NCBI RefSeq assembly: GCF_039975415.1
Contig: NZ_JBDWHD010000016.1
Origin: Ascidiaceihabitans sp039975415
GTDB taxonomy: Bacteria; Pseudomonadota; Alphaproteobacteria; Rhodobacterales; Rhodobacteraceae
Strand: one strand, 5' to 3'
DNA length: 64,000 nucleotides
The notes below the pieces were generated by a model. That model had not been told where the DNA came from. It did no database searches and saw only the letters and a program-made list of their open reading frames with translations. Below, in pieces: positions 8,831 through 17,092 of the stretch; within the stretch, counting starts at the first letter, position 1; the number at the start of each line of letters is the position of its first letter. Made by a program: the position numbers and the translations under genes.

Positions 8831-8866
8831 GGGGCACTTGACCCCCGCTAGGGGGCGCACAGCCCC
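8831..8866 (-). repeat. Nested inverted repeat in the bchH-bchL gap
   Basis: GGGGC...GCCCC arms (8831-8835 and 8862-8866) enclose a CCCCC-GCTA-GGGGG hairpin (8842-8855), symmetrical about the same centre. In the RNA this would form a G/C-rich two-tier stem just before the bchL ribosome site. It lacks a T-run, so an attenuating or mRNA-stabilising role is more likely than termination. Function is inferred. Confidence 0.5.
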
Positions 8867-8901
8867 TGTTTCTTTCAATTCCAAATTCTCAAAGGACCGG
8901 T

Positions 8902-11900
8902 TCATTCTGCAGCGATCCCCTCAAGCTTGTCTTCCAAGGCATCTGCGGCATCCTGCAAAGCGGCCAAAGTTTCGGGGTCGGGCGACCAATAGTTGCGGTC
9001 GTTGGCTTCCAGCAGGCGATTGGCCATACGCGAAGACGCTGTGGGGTTCAGATCGGCCAGCCGCTTGCGCATGTCTTCGTCCAGAACGAAGGTTTCCGAG
9101 ATGCGCTGATACACCCAATCGTCCACCTGTCCGGTGGTCGCCGACCAGCCCATAGTATTGGTCACATGCGCTTCGATCTGGCGCACACCTTCGGACCCGT
9201 GTTTCAAAAGCCCTTCAAAAAACTTGGGGTTGATGGCGCGGCTGCGGGTCTCAAGCGCTACCTGATCTTTCAGGGTGCGGACCTTGCCACTGCCGCGGGT
9301 CTGGTCGCCGATGTATACGGCCGCATCTGTGCCCTTGGCGCGTTTCACAGCCCGCGCAATCCCACCAAGCGTATCGAAATAGTGGTCCACGGTTGTGACG
9401 CCCAATTCCACGGATTCAAGATTTTGATAGGCCAGATCCACATCCGCCAATGCCTTTTGCAGCAATGCGGGATTGGACGCTGCCTTGCCATCGGTGCCAT
9501 AGGCAAAGCTTTTGCGCGCTTCATAGGCGTCAGCCAATTCGTCTTCGTCCCCGAAGGCTGAACTGTCGACCAGCGCATTTACATTGGATCCGTAGGCCCC
9601 TTCGGCATTGGAAAAGACGCGCAACGCGGCGGTGTCCATATCAACGCCCATTTTGTCGGCGTAGTCCAAAGCGTGGGCACGGATGAAATTCTGGTCCAAA
9701 GGCTCGTCTGCCAAAGCGCATTTTAACGCGGCTTCCGCCAACATGCGGGTTTGCAAAGGCAGCAAATCGCGGAAAATTCCCGACAGCGTCATGATGACGT
9801 CGATGCGGGGGCGGCCCAGGGTTTCAAGCGGGATCAAATCAGCGCCAGCCAAACGGCCAAAGCTGTCAAACCGCGGGGCGCAACCCATCAAGGCCAAAGC
9901 CTGTGCAATCGGTCCGCCATCAGATTTGATGTTGTCGCTGCCCCACAACACCAAAGCCACCGTGCGCGGCATCGCGTCGTGGGTGTCCAGCAAAAGCTGT
10001 GCCTGTTTTGCGCCGTCACGACAGGCAAATTCAGTGGGCATCCGGAAGGGATCAAAGGCGTGGATGTTGCGCCCCGTGGGCAGAATGTCTGCGGAGCGGA
10101 TCAAATCGCCACCCGCAACCGGCGGGGTGTAGCGCGCGTCCAAGGCCCGCAAAATTCCGGCCAATTCGGTTTCGTCTTGCAACAGTGCATCAATGCGCGC
10201 CCGTGCGTCTGCGTCAGGCAAATCCATCAAGTCCAGATATTCCGCCCGCGCCGCATCGGTCAGGGTTTGGCCGACAATGTGCAGCCCGTCGGGGATCAGC
10301 GCGTCTTCGGTTTCAAGCAAGGTCAGCCACAAATCGGCAGGCGCGATGTTACCCATATCCACGGCGGCGGCTTGCTCTGCGATCAGGGCTTCAAGTTCTG
10401 CACGTTCGCCTGCATCAGGGGCAAGTGCGCGCCAGCGCGTCAGGCTGTCTTTCAGCTCAATCAGTCCTTTGTACAAACCCGCCGTCGCCAAAGGCGGTGT
10501 CAGATGCGTGACGGTGACTGCACCGGACCGGCGCTTGGCCAAAGAGGCCTCAGAGGGATTGTTTGAAGCATAAAGGTAGATATTTGGCATTTCGCCAATC
10601 AGCCGATCCGGCCAATCCTGTCCGCCAAGACCCGATTGCTTGCCGGGCATGAATTCCAACGCACCGTGCATTCCGAAATGCAGGATCGCGTCGGCGCTAT
10701 AGGTGTCGCGCAGCCATTGATAGAAGGTGACAAAGGCGTGTGTCGGGGCAAAGCCGCGTTCAAACAACAAGCGCATGGGGTCGCCTTCGTACCCGAAAGC
10801 AGGCTGCACCCCCACAAAGATATTGCCAAAGTGGGCCCCCAACACAAAGACACCACGACCGTCTGATTGCACGCGGCCGGGGGCGGGGCCCCAAACGGCT
10901 TCAACCTCGGCCAGATGTGGGCTGCTGCCGACGATTGCATCGGCGCTGACGTGGGCCGCGACATTGGCTTCTTGGCCGTATTGGGTGGCATTCCCTTGCA
11001 AAACGGCGGCGCGAAGGGCGTCCACATCAACGGGCACTTCAACGGTGTAGCCTTGGGTTTTCATTGCCGTCAGCGTGTTAAACAGGCTTTCAAAAACACT
11101 GAGATAAGCGGCTGTGCCCACAGCACCCGCATTGGGTGGAAAGCCGAACAACACGATGCCTATCTTTTTGTCGGCATTGCGGGCTTTGCGCAGTTTCGCC
11201 AAGCGCACGGTTTTTTCAACAAGGCTGGTGATGCGTTCATGGCAGGGGGCCATGGCTTTGGTCTCATCCTGGGTTTGGCACTTGTGAACGCAGCCCGCGC
11301 AACCGTCAGGGCCATGGCGCCCGCCAAAGACAGTCGGGTTGGTGGCCCCGTCAAGTTCAGGCAAAGCGACCAGCATCGTGGTTTCAATCGGACCCAGACC
11401 CTGTGCGGCGTCAGACCATTGACCCAAGGTTTGAAACTCAAGGGGATGGGCCGCCACATAGGGAATATCGAGGCGGTTCAGAACGTCGATTGCGGCCGCG
11501 TTGTCGTTGTAGGCAGGACCACCCACAAGGCTGAAGCCGGTCAGCGACACCATAGCATCAATATGCAAACCCTGATCGTTCAGAAAATAGGTATCCACGG
11601 CAGGACGGCCATCCAACCCGCCTGCGAAACTTGGAATGACGCGGATGCCTTTGGCCTCGAATTGGCGAATGACAGCATCGTAATGCGCGGTGTCCGAGCT
11701 TAGGACATAGGACCGCATCATCAGCAAGCCAACGGTGGCAAGGGGGGCTGCGGGGGCAGGAAGGTCGGCGATGTCGGTTGTGATGCGGTGGGGCAGATCA
11801 GGGTGATACAAGCCGCAATCGGGGTAATCGATGGGGGCCGCGGCCTGCGGTTGCGTGACCCAGCCCGTGTTGGTGGCATAGCGGTTCAAAAGGTTGCGGA

Positions 11901-12474
11901 TCATTGCATCGACATTGTCGTCAGAGCCGCCCAGCCAGTATTGCATGGTCATGAACCAGGCGCGCAGATCCTGGGATTTTCCAGGGATGAACTTCAGGAT
12001 TTTTGGCAGACGACGCAGCAACGCCATCTTCTTTTGACCGTCGTTTGCAGAAGGCTTGGAGGATCCGCGCAAACGCTTCATCAGCTTCATGGCACCGGAT
12101 TGGGGCGCCATCATATCCAGACTGCCCATGCGGGTCAGCTTGACGATAGAGGCGTCGGCAATGACGCCCACCATCGCATCACAGTGATCGCGGCGGGCTT
12201 CCAGGGTGGGCAAAATACGGGCGACGTGTTCTTCCAGAAACAACAGGTTGGACACGATGATGTCGCCTGTTTCCACGGCTTGGCGAGCGGCCTCGAATGC
12301 GTCGGGGTTTTCACCCCATTCGGCAGCGGCATGGACAGAAACAGACAGGCAGGGATAGTCACGGGCCAAAGTTTCAATGGCACGATTGGCAGGACCGGCC
12401 GCATGGCTGTCCAGGGTCAGGATCACAAACCGGTAACCGGGCAACCGGCCATGTATGCCTGCATCATCGCGCAT
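8902..12474 (-). CDS. bchH: Magnesium chelatase subunit H
   Basis: 1190 aa, porphyrin-binding subunit that inserts Mg into protoporphyrin IX with BchI and BchD (not in this window). The start MRDDAGIHGRLPGYRFVILT matches family N-termini and overlaps the bchB end by 11 bp, with AAGG upstream. Conserved blocks include FGKHGALE-like HFGMHGALEFMPGKQSGL, GSNVN and TRGSGKVRTL of the CobN/BchH family. Longer open frame upstream is bchB territory. No frame breaks seen. Confidence 0.98.
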   Translation of the reverse strand: MRDDAGIHGRLPGYRFVILTLDSHAAGPANRAIETLARDYPCLSVSVHAAAEWGENPDAFEAARQAVETGDIIVSNLLFLEEHVARILPTLEARRDHCDAMVGVIADASIVKLTRMGSLDMMAPQSGAMKLMKRLRGSSKPSANDGQKKMALLRRLPKILKFIPGKSQDLRAWFMTMQYWLGGSDDNVDAMIRNLLNRYATNTGWVTQPQAAAPIDYPDCGLYHPDLPHRITTDIADLPAPAAPLATVGLLMMRSYVLSSDTAHYDAVIRQFEAKGIRVIPSFAGGLDGRPAVDTYFLNDQGLHIDAMVSLTGFSLVGGPAYNDNAAAIDVLNRLDIPYVAAHPLEFQTLGQWSDAAQGLGPIETTMLVALPELDGATNPTVFGGRHGPDGCAGCVHKCQTQDETKAMAPCHERITSLVEKTVRLAKLRKARNADKKIGIVLFGFPPNAGAVGTAAYLSVFESLFNTLTAMKTQGYTVEVPVDVDALRAAVLQGNATQYGQEANVAAHVSADAIVGSSPHLAEVEAVWGPAPGRVQSDGRGVFVLGAHFGNIFVGVQPAFGYEGDPMRLLFERGFAPTHAFVTFYQWLRDTYSADAILHFGMHGALEFMPGKQSGLGGQDWPDRLIGEMPNIYLYASNNPSEASLAKRRSGAVTVTHLTPPLATAGLYKGLIELKDSLTRWRALAPDAGERAELEALIAEQAAAVDMGNIAPADLWLTLLETEDALIPDGLHIVGQTLTDAARAEYLDLMDLPDADARARIDALLQDETELAGILRALDARYTPPVAGGDLIRSADILPTGRNIHAFDPFRMPTEFACRDGAKQAQLLLDTHDAMPRTVALVLWGSDNIKSDGGPIAQALALMGCAPRFDSFGRLAGADLIPLETLGRPRIDVIMTLSGIFRDLLPLQTRMLAEAALKCALADEPLDQNFIRAHALDYADKMGVDMDTAALRVFSNAEGAYGSNVNALVDSSAFGDEDELADAYEARKSFAYGTDGKAASNPALLQKALADVDLAYQNLESVELGVTTVDHYFDTLGGIARAVKRAKGTDAAVYIGDQTRGSGKVRTLKDQVALETRSRAINPKFFEGLLKHGSEGVRQIEAHVTNTMGWSATTGQVDDWVYQRISETFVLDEDMRKRLADLNPTASSRMANRLLEANDRNYWSPDPETLAALQDAADALEDKLEGIAAE

Positions 12475-14095
12475 AATGGGCCTTGGCCTCATATAAGGTA
12501 TCGATACTGATTTCGGACACGCCGCGATCGGCTGCAAAGGCTTCTGTGTTGCGGCGGGCTTTGCCGCGCACAAAAAACGGAATCTTCTTCAACTCTTTTT
12601 CAGCATCCATCAGCCAGATCACATCACCGGACACGATCTTCTTTTCGCCTGAAATACCCCGGGGGGCGTCCGAAGGACGGGGGGCCCTCTCAGTGCTTCC
12701 TTCGGGAGCACTTGCCGGGTGAGGCGCGTCATGCGAGGCATGCCGCGCTGACAGCTCCCCCCTTCCAATGCGCGCCGCAGGCGCAGAGTGTCCACCATGG
12801 TGCGAAGCGCCGGCCGCATCGTTAAATTCAAAATCATCGCGGAACATGTGAAGCAAATGCTCTTCCAAGCCCATGACAAGGGGATGGACCCATGTGTCGA
12901 AAATCACGTTGGCCCCTTCGATGCCCATTTGAGGTGAATAGCGGGCGGGAAAATCCTGCACGTGAACAGGGGCGGAAATGACGGCGCAGTGGATGCCCAA
13001 ACGCTTGCCGATATGGCGTTCCATTTGGGTGCCAAGGATCATTTCGGGCTGCAACGCTTCGATGGTGCGTTCGACTTCGAGATAGTCGTCGGTGATCAAT
13101 GGATCTACGCCATAGACTTTGGCAAGGCTGCGAATGTCGCGGGCCATTTCACGGTTGTAGCACCCTAACCCTACGACCTCGAAGCCCATTTCGTCGCGGG
13201 CAATGCGGGCGGCCGTGCGTACATGTGTGCCATCGCCAAAGATGAAAACACGCTTGCCGGTCAAATATGTGCTGTCCACGGATGCCGAATACCACGGCAG
13301 GCGCAAACGGCTGTCGTCCAGATAGGGGGGCTTTCCGGTTATCTTGGATACTTCTTCAATAAAGTCACGGGTCGCGCCGACACCGATAGGGACGACTTTT
13401 GTATACGGTTGGTCAAAGTTCTTTTCCATCCAACGTGCAGCGGTTTCCGCTGTTTCGGGGTACATCAGAACATTGAAATGTGCAGCCCCCATACGTTTGA
13501 TGTCGGTCGGTGACGATGTCATCGGGGCGACAACATTGACGGAAATTCCCATGTCGCTGAGCAACGCTGTGACTTCTTGAATGTCGTCGCGGTGGCGAAA
13601 TCCGAGCGCTGTGGGGCCGATCAGGTTGGCGGTGATCTGTTTCGTGCGGTCCATCGGTTTGGCAAGAGATTTTACAATCTGGTAGAATGTCTCGTCTGCG
13701 CCGTAGTTTTCTTTGCGCTGATAGCTTGGCAATTCCAGCGCGATGGTGGGCACGGGCAATCCCATCAATTCGGACATGCCGCCCGGATCGTCCTGGATCA
13801 ATTCCGCGGTGCACGACGCCCCCACGATGATCGCTTCGGGTTTGAAGCGGTCATAGGTGTTTTGCAGCGTCGTTTTGAACAAATTGGCTGTGTCACTGCC
13901 CAAGTCACGGGCTTGAAATGTTGTGTAGGTCACGGGCGGGCGATGGTTGCGCCGTTCGATCATAGTGAACAAAAGGTCGGCGTATGTGTCACCTTGGGGG
14001 GCATGCAACACGTAATGCAGCCCCGTCATACCAGTGGCCACGCGCATGGCGCCGACGTGGGGCGGGCCTTCATATGTCCAGACAGTCAGTTTCAT
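12464..14095 (-). CDS. bchB: Dark-operative protochlorophyllide reductase subunit B
   Basis: 543 aa, partner of BchN in the nitrogenase-like catalytic core. Asp36 (in HAPQGDTYADLL) matches the unusual aspartate ligand of the NB cluster. The substrate-facing core ends about residue 420; the C-terminal domain resumes at about 485 (EKKIVSGDVIWLMDAEKE). Between them, residues about 436-482 are a low-complexity His/Ala/Pro/Arg/Ser stretch coded by palindrome-rich DNA (see 12667-12784). Start overlaps the bchN stop by 4 bp. The enzyme should be intact, since this linker is variable in the family. Confidence 0.97.
   Translation of the reverse strand: MKLTVWTYEGPPHVGAMRVATGMTGLHYVLHAPQGDTYADLLFTMIERRNHRPPVTYTTFQARDLGSDTANLFKTTLQNTYDRFKPEAIIVGASCTAELIQDDPGGMSELMGLPVPTIALELPSYQRKENYGADETFYQIVKSLAKPMDRTKQITANLIGPTALGFRHRDDIQEVTALLSDMGISVNVVAPMTSSPTDIKRMGAAHFNVLMYPETAETAARWMEKNFDQPYTKVVPIGVGATRDFIEEVSKITGKPPYLDDSRLRLPWYSASVDSTYLTGKRVFIFGDGTHVRTAARIARDEMGFEVVGLGCYNREMARDIRSLAKVYGVDPLITDDYLEVERTIEALQPEMILGTQMERHIGKRLGIHCAVISAPVHVQDFPARYSPQMGIEGANVIFDTWVHPLVMGLEEHLLHMFRDDFEFNDAAGASHHGGHSAPAARIGRGELSARHASHDAPHPASAPEGSTERAPRPSDAPRGISGEKKIVSGDVIWLMDAEKELKKIPFFVRGKARRNTEAFAADRGVSEISIDTLYEAKAHYAR
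12667..12784. repeat. Four hairpins inside the bchB linker
   Basis: Four consecutive palindromes: 12667-12679 (CGTCC-GAA-GGACG), 12692-12712 (9-bp stem around TTC, one G-T pair), 12724-12748 (GCGCG, mismatch, CATGC-GAG-GCATG, mismatch, CGCGC) and 12772-12784 (GCGCC-GCA-GGCGC). Each has a 3-base loop. They code for the low-complexity linker of BchB in frame. Density and loop size resemble intergenic palindromic repeats more than coding sequence. Origin is inference. Confidence 0.7.
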
Positions 14096-15432
14096 GCGGG
14101 CAACCCGCGGGGGCCAGCCCCCACACCCCCGAGGTTTATTTCGCGAGATGAAGCAGGATCGAGTTTGAGCATTTCGGCGCGGCGCATCGGGCGTGAAAAG
14201 AGCCCCGCCAGATCACCGGCCTGTTCGTAGAAATGCACGGGTGTAAAGACCAGTTCGATGGCCCATTTTGTCGCCAGACCTTCCGCTTCCAGCGGATTGG
14301 CAAGCCCAAGCCCGCAGACTGTCAGGTCGGGCCGCGCGTCCCGACAGCGTTCCAGCTGAAGATCCACGTCTTGCCCTTCGGCAAGTGTCGGGCCTTGTGC
14401 CAGCATATCCAGATCCGGTCCCACGATGCCTTTGTGAATAAAGGGTGCCGAGACCTCGATCGCGTCCATTCCACATTCGCGTGTCAGGAACCGTGCCAAA
14501 GGTATTTCCAACTGGCTGTCGGGGAAGAAGAAAACAGATTTGTCACGCAATGCTTCTGATGCCTGCGCGATTGCTTTGCGTGCGCGTGCACGTGGGGCTG
14601 CGGTGACACGGTCAAATGTTTCCGCGTCTATTCCAAATTCATCGGCAATGGTCCGCAACCAGGCCGTTGTCCCTTCTTCACCGAAGGGAAAGGGCGCGGG
14701 CAGGTGGCGTGCGCCGCGCCGTTCAAGGGCTGCATGCGTGTCCCCCAGAAAGGGTTGCGTTAAAGCAAACACAGTGCCCGACCCGACCCCGAGATCATCA
14801 TCGGCGCGTGGGGCAGGCAGGACCTTCACGCCGTCGATGCCCATCTGGTTGAGCAAGGACACCGCTTGTTCTTCGACCACATCGGGCAGTGCGCCCACCA
14901 ACATCAGCTGGCGCGCATCGGTTTTGGCCAGCACCGGAACCATAGAGGCAAGACATGCATCTTCGCCTTGCGTGAATGTTGTTTCGATCCCGGAACCGGA
15001 GAAATTAAGAACCCGCACAGAAGGGGCGTGCTTTTCTGTCAAACGCTCTGCCGCGCGCGCGAGATCAAGTTTGATCACCTCGGACGGGCAGGAGCCCACC
15101 AGAAATAGCTGTTTGATGTCGGGGCGTCGCGCCAACAGTTCGGTGGCGACACGGTCCAATTCAGTTTGGGCATCCGCCAGCCCCGCCAAATCGGTTTCTT
15201 CAAGAATTGCTGTGCCGAATCGGGGTTCTGCAAAAATCATCACGCCAGCGGCCGATTGCAGCAGGTGCGCACATGTGCGGCTGCCAATCACAAGGAAAAA
15301 TGCGTCCTGCATTTTGCGGTGCAACCAAATGATACCCGTCAGGCCACAGAAAACCTCGTGTTGGCCACGCTGTTTGAGAATCGGTTCGTCACGGCAACCG
15401 CGCGACAAAGAAGGCGGTGACAGATCATTCAT
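14092..15432 (-). CDS. bchN: Dark-operative protochlorophyllide reductase subunit N
   Basis: 446 aa. Cys29 (HEVFCGLTG), Cys54 (GSRTCAHL) and Cys115 (FLVGSCPSEV) supply three ligands of the [4Fe-4S] NB cluster, the fourth being BchB Asp36. Reduces ring D of protochlorophyllide with BchB, using electrons from BchL. The last roughly 20 residues (after LKLDPAS) are encoded by sequence that looks like an intergenic repeat and end in two hairpins. Start overlaps the bchF stop by 4 bp. Confidence 0.97.
   Translation of the reverse strand: MNDLSPPSLSRGCRDEPILKQRGQHEVFCGLTGIIWLHRKMQDAFFLVIGSRTCAHLLQSAAGVMIFAEPRFGTAILEETDLAGLADAQTELDRVATELLARRPDIKQLFLVGSCPSEVIKLDLARAAERLTEKHAPSVRVLNFSGSGIETTFTQGEDACLASMVPVLAKTDARQLMLVGALPDVVEEQAVSLLNQMGIDGVKVLPAPRADDDLGVGSGTVFALTQPFLGDTHAALERRGARHLPAPFPFGEEGTTAWLRTIADEFGIDAETFDRVTAAPRARARKAIAQASEALRDKSVFFFPDSQLEIPLARFLTRECGMDAIEVSAPFIHKGIVGPDLDMLAQGPTLAEGQDVDLQLERCRDARPDLTVCGLGLANPLEAEGLATKWAIELVFTPVHFYEQAGDLAGLFSRPMRRAEMLKLDPASSREINLGGVGAGPRGLPA
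14096..14160. repeat. Repeat-like element at the bchN/bchB junction
   Basis: Begins right after the bchB start codon with GCGGG-CAA-CCCGC (14096-14108) and then GGGGG-CCAG-CCCCC (14109-14122). These are followed by a CCCCCGAGGTTTATTT tract and a GCGAGATGAAGCAGG end. I recall similar C-rich/GAGGT/AGATGAAG strings as recurrent intergenic elements in Rhodobacteraceae genomes. Here it supplies the final codons and stop of bchN and the first codons of bchB. Family identity needs a genome search. Confidence 0.45.
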
Positions 15433-15959
15433 GCGGTGGCCTCTTGGCGGGCATCAAGCCCATGTGATTGAGGGGATGTTTCTGCGGCAGCTTGAACGCG
15501 TGCTGCCCGCAGCTTCAGAATGAATTGCACCGCGTTGATGACGTAGGCGGTGTAAGCGGCAAGGGCTAAAAACATCAGCTCGACCGGTGTCATAAATCCC
15601 GTCCAAAGCGCCCAGACATAGGCCGCATGCAACGCAATCACCGCAAAGGAAAAGACGTCTTCCCAGAAGAACGCAGGCGCGAAAAGGTATTGACCAAAAA
15701 CGACTTTTTCCCAGATTGCCCCTGTCACCATGATCAAGGCCAAAGCAGCTGTTTTGATCAGAATGGACCATGTCGCGACCCCATAGCCTTCGCCGGTCAA
15801 AAGGTAGCGCACCACAAGGACGGCAGAGATCAGGAATATGATGAATTGCACAGGCGCCAAAACGCCTTGCACCAACGTCCAAACGCTTGCGTCGCGGCGC
15901 ATGCGTTGCTGGGGTGTGTAAAGCCCTGCCCGAACGCGATTTTCATCAGATTTCGCCAT
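15429..15959 (-). CDS. bchF: 3-vinyl bacteriochlorophyllide hydratase
   Basis: 176 aa with about four membrane segments (residues 30-50, 62-80, 90-115, 122-145) and the family motif AIWEKVVFGQYLFAPAFFWEDVFS. It hydrates the C3 vinyl group on the way to bacteriochlorophyll a. First gene of the long minus-strand operon. Start MAKSDENR is chosen; an ATG twelve codons earlier is possible. Its upstream region is shared with ppaA and has PpsR-type palindromes at 16021 and 16152. Confidence 0.95.
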   Translation of the reverse strand: MAKSDENRVRAGLYTPQQRMRRDASVWTLVQGVLAPVQFIIFLISAVLVVRYLLTGEGYGVATWSILIKTAALALIMVTGAIWEKVVFGQYLFAPAFFWEDVFSFAVIALHAAYVWALWTGFMTPVELMFLALAAYTAYVINAVQFILKLRAARVQAAAETSPQSHGLDARQEATA

Positions 15960-16020
15960 TTCGTGTAAGCACCTTGGATTGCATGGTTCTTCCATGATGG
16001 TACTGGCGTGAAGTAAAAAG

Positions 16021-16038
16021 TGTCAATTAAAAGTTACA
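16021..16038. promoter_or_regulatory. PpsR/CrtJ-type operator, bchF side
   Basis: Perfect TGT-N12-ACA (TGTCAATTAAAAGTTACA), 62 bp upstream of the bchF start. The site is embedded in AT-rich DNA and is followed by a TTACA/TGTAA inverted pair (16034-16050). It matches the consensus of the PpsR/CrtJ repressor, whose gene is 1 kb away. Binding is inferred. Confidence 0.8.
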
Positions 16039-16151
16039 CAAATGATGTAAATGAAAATGCGCAGATTTCTTTGGAAAAGCGCATATATTCAGGGAAACAT
16101 GGCCAAAACAGGCTCTTTCGGTGGAAGATTGGCGGGGTATGGTGCCAAAAG

Positions 16152-16169
16152 TGTCAAAACTAATTGACA
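16152..16169. promoter_or_regulatory. PpsR/CrtJ-type operator, ppaA side
   Basis: Perfect TGT-N12-ACA (TGTCAAAACTAATTGACA), 131 bp (about 12.5 helix turns) from the first site and 96 bp before the chosen ppaA start. It lies inside the longest possible ppaA reading frame, an argument for the shorter start. Two separated sites could allow looping across the divergent promoter. Function is inferred. Confidence 0.78.
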
Positions 16170-16264
16170 TTGAGGTGTCTAAGCCTGACAGTTCTTGCCA
16201 TTGGCTGCTGTTTTGTGTGCGGCTTTGGCCGATGCCGCAAATTCCACGCGAACAAGCGAGTTGT

Positions 16265-17092
16265 ATGATGACCCAAGAGGATTCACATTTTCAATTCGAC
16301 ACTGGTCTCAGTGGTGTAGGCCTCAGTGATGCAGGTCTTGAGATGGGTATTGATGCCTGCCATCTGGCGGATGCGCCTTCGGTTGGCCTTGTGTCACAGG
16401 TTATTGCTGCATTGCGGGACAGGAAGCCGATTGTCGCCGGTGGTCCGCGCCAACATGCTCTTGATCATCTGGTTGAAGCTGTTGTGGCGTCTGCCGGTTT
16501 TGATCCGCGCCAAATGTTTGCAGATCTGGCGGCCCACCGCGTCACAGAAGTAGAGGCGGTTGATGTCTACATCCCGCACGCCGCCGAGGTTCTGGGGGTG
16601 CGCTGGCTGGAGGATGATCTGTCATTTGCCGATGTGACGATTGCCGCATTGCGCTTGCAGGCCATGGTGCGATCCATGTCATGGGCGCCCTTTGCGGGTG
16701 TGGATGCCATGTCGGCGCTGATCGTTTTGCCTGAAAGCGAGCAACATTTTTTGGGGGGCTCTGTTTTGATGTCCCAGTTGGAGCGCTTGGGCCTGTCCGT
16801 TGAAATGTCCATGTGCGAGCCACAATCTAAAGTGGTAAGTCGCATTTTGCACGATCGGCCAGAGGTTATTCTATTTACTTGCTCGGGTGCCGCAGCGCTT
16901 GCATCCATCACAGAAACTGTCCAAAACATCCTTAGAACTGTCGCGATGCCGCCAGTGCTTGCGTTGGGCGGGCCGATTGTTTCGCAAAAAGACAGTCTGA
17001 AAGAAACAACAGGCGTAGATATTGTGACCTGCGAAATTACAGATGTGGTCGAGGTTTGCGCGAGCAAACGAAACGCGCAGTCCGGCAGATGA
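16265..17092 (+). CDS. ppaA: PpsR antirepressor, B12-binding PpaA/AerR
   Basis: 275 aa from the chosen start (MMTQEDSHF); an open frame extends 48 codons upstream but crosses the operator at 16152. The core HAAEVLGVRWLEDDLS followed by FADVTIAALRLQAMVR is the helical cap of B12-binding SCHIC/AerR proteins. The C-terminal half (LIVLPESEQHFLGGSVLM, then PVLALGGPI) is the Rossmann-like cobalamin domain. The family binds cobalamin and modulates PpsR/CrtJ in response to light or redox. It overlaps ppsR by 4 bp, so the regulator pair is coupled. Confidence 0.93.
   Translation: MMTQEDSHFQFDTGLSGVGLSDAGLEMGIDACHLADAPSVGLVSQVIAALRDRKPIVAGGPRQHALDHLVEAVVASAGFDPRQMFADLAAHRVTEVEAVDVYIPHAAEVLGVRWLEDDLSFADVTIAALRLQAMVRSMSWAPFAGVDAMSALIVLPESEQHFLGGSVLMSQLERLGLSVEMSMCEPQSKVVSRILHDRPEVILFTCSGAAALASITETVQNILRTVAMPPVLALGGPIVSQKDSLKETTGVDIVTCEITDVVEVCASKRNAQSGR

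Noticed and set aside
10867..11703. 278-aa plus-strand frame opposite bchH
   Set aside because: Antisense shadow of a well conserved gene.
12475..12573. Longer N-terminus for bchH
   Set aside because: The extension is the shifted reading of the bchB 3' end; family proteins begin at MRDDAG.
16121..16264. Longer N-terminus for ppaA
   Set aside because: It would translate through a perfect PpsR operator and the extra residues do not look like AerR/PpaA.
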